From: Zelopaecilomyces penicillatus
Taxonomy: Eukaryota > Ascomycota > Sordariomycetes > Hypocreales > Pseudodiploosporaceae
DNA length: 64,000 nt
Assembly (NCBI GenBank): GCA_005765155.1
Contig: VCCP01000005.1
Coordinates: 2,480,001 to 2,544,000 of the forward strand
Direction of reading: 5' to 3'
Shown: positions 63,639 through 64,000 of the stretch, piece by piece
Layout: each line of letters begins with the position of its first letter
Position numbering within the stretch: the first letter of the stretch is position 1
Notes under the pieces: model-generated
Told to the model about the DNA's origin: nothing
Seen by the model: the letters and a program-made list of their open reading frames with translations, nothing else
Database searches by the model: none
Program-made: the position numbers and the translations under genes

Positions 63639-64000
63639 AAAACTATATTAATTATTATAATATAATTAAAAACCTTTAAAAATATTTAAAATATTTTAAA
63701 GAATTAATTCTTTTTTATAAAATTATAAGCCTTATATAAGCTAAATAATCTATTTTTTAATTATTAAGCTATTTAAATAATAATTTTATAAATTATAAAG
63801 CTATTAATAAATCTATTAATAAATATTTCTTTAAATTAAAAAATAGATATATTTATTAAAAAATAAAAAAATAGATTATTATAGCTTTTTTAATTATAAA
63901 AGCTAAATCTAATATTTTAATTAAGATTATAAAAAAATTAAAATAATCTTTTAAGCTTTTTATAAAGCTAACAATCTCTTTTTAATAATCTATAAATTTA
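63639..64000 (+). repeat. 1,091-bp tandem duplication, second copy, cut by the window end
   Basis: Matches 62,548-62,909 over its whole visible length. The rest of the unit lies outside the window, so the number of copies is unknown. Confidence 0.7.

Overview
The window looks like nuclear DNA of a filamentous ascomycete (Pezizomycotina). Three compact gene islands of normal base composition sit in very AT-rich DNA that shows the signature of repeat-induced point mutation (RIP). Introns are short (59-116 bp), with GT..AG ends and recognisable branch sites. The signature can be read directly: where two LTRs of one element can be compared, they differ almost only by C-to-T and G-to-A, mostly CA to TA and TG to TA. 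The species cannot be named from the sequence.

Layout. (1) 1-8,911: AT-rich DNA, mostly one decayed Ty3/gypsy retrotransposon on the minus strand (gypsy-1, two 457-bp LTRs). (2) 8,912-12,780: gene island with mog1 (Ran-binding nuclear import factor, three exons, +) converging on a SprT-like/HMG-box protein gene (-). (3) 12,781-41,400: decayed DNA containing a nest of elements: gypsy-3 (17,709-40,358), interrupted by gypsy-2 (19,112-31,948) and by a 449-bp MITE-like element. (4) 41,513-46,230: a mitochondrial carrier gene (-) and rad54 (+), divergently arranged, with a pure 8-bp minisatellite between them and another beyond the 3' side of the carrier. (5) 46,231-64,000: decayed DNA with further MITE-like copies, a 1.85-kb direct repeat pair and a 1,091-bp tandem duplication running off the end of the window.

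The four genes are housekeeping genes and form no operon or cluster. Two (rad54 and the SprT-like gene) belong to genome-maintenance families, but nothing shows that their proximity is meaningful. I did not find a convincing new enzymatic or defence system. The most informative signals are in the repeats: equal-length LTRs with target-site duplications that place three elements and their order of insertion; an abrupt RIP edge inside an LTR 700 bp from mog1; a TA-flanked MITE-like family whose three best copies are GC islands in decayed DNA; and a 4.4-kb unexplained segment inside gypsy-2 that may hold an extra decayed reading frame.

All calls come from reading the sequence by eye, without database searches. 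Gene calls are firm. LTR and MITE ends are good to a few bases. Limits of decayed coding regions are approximate.
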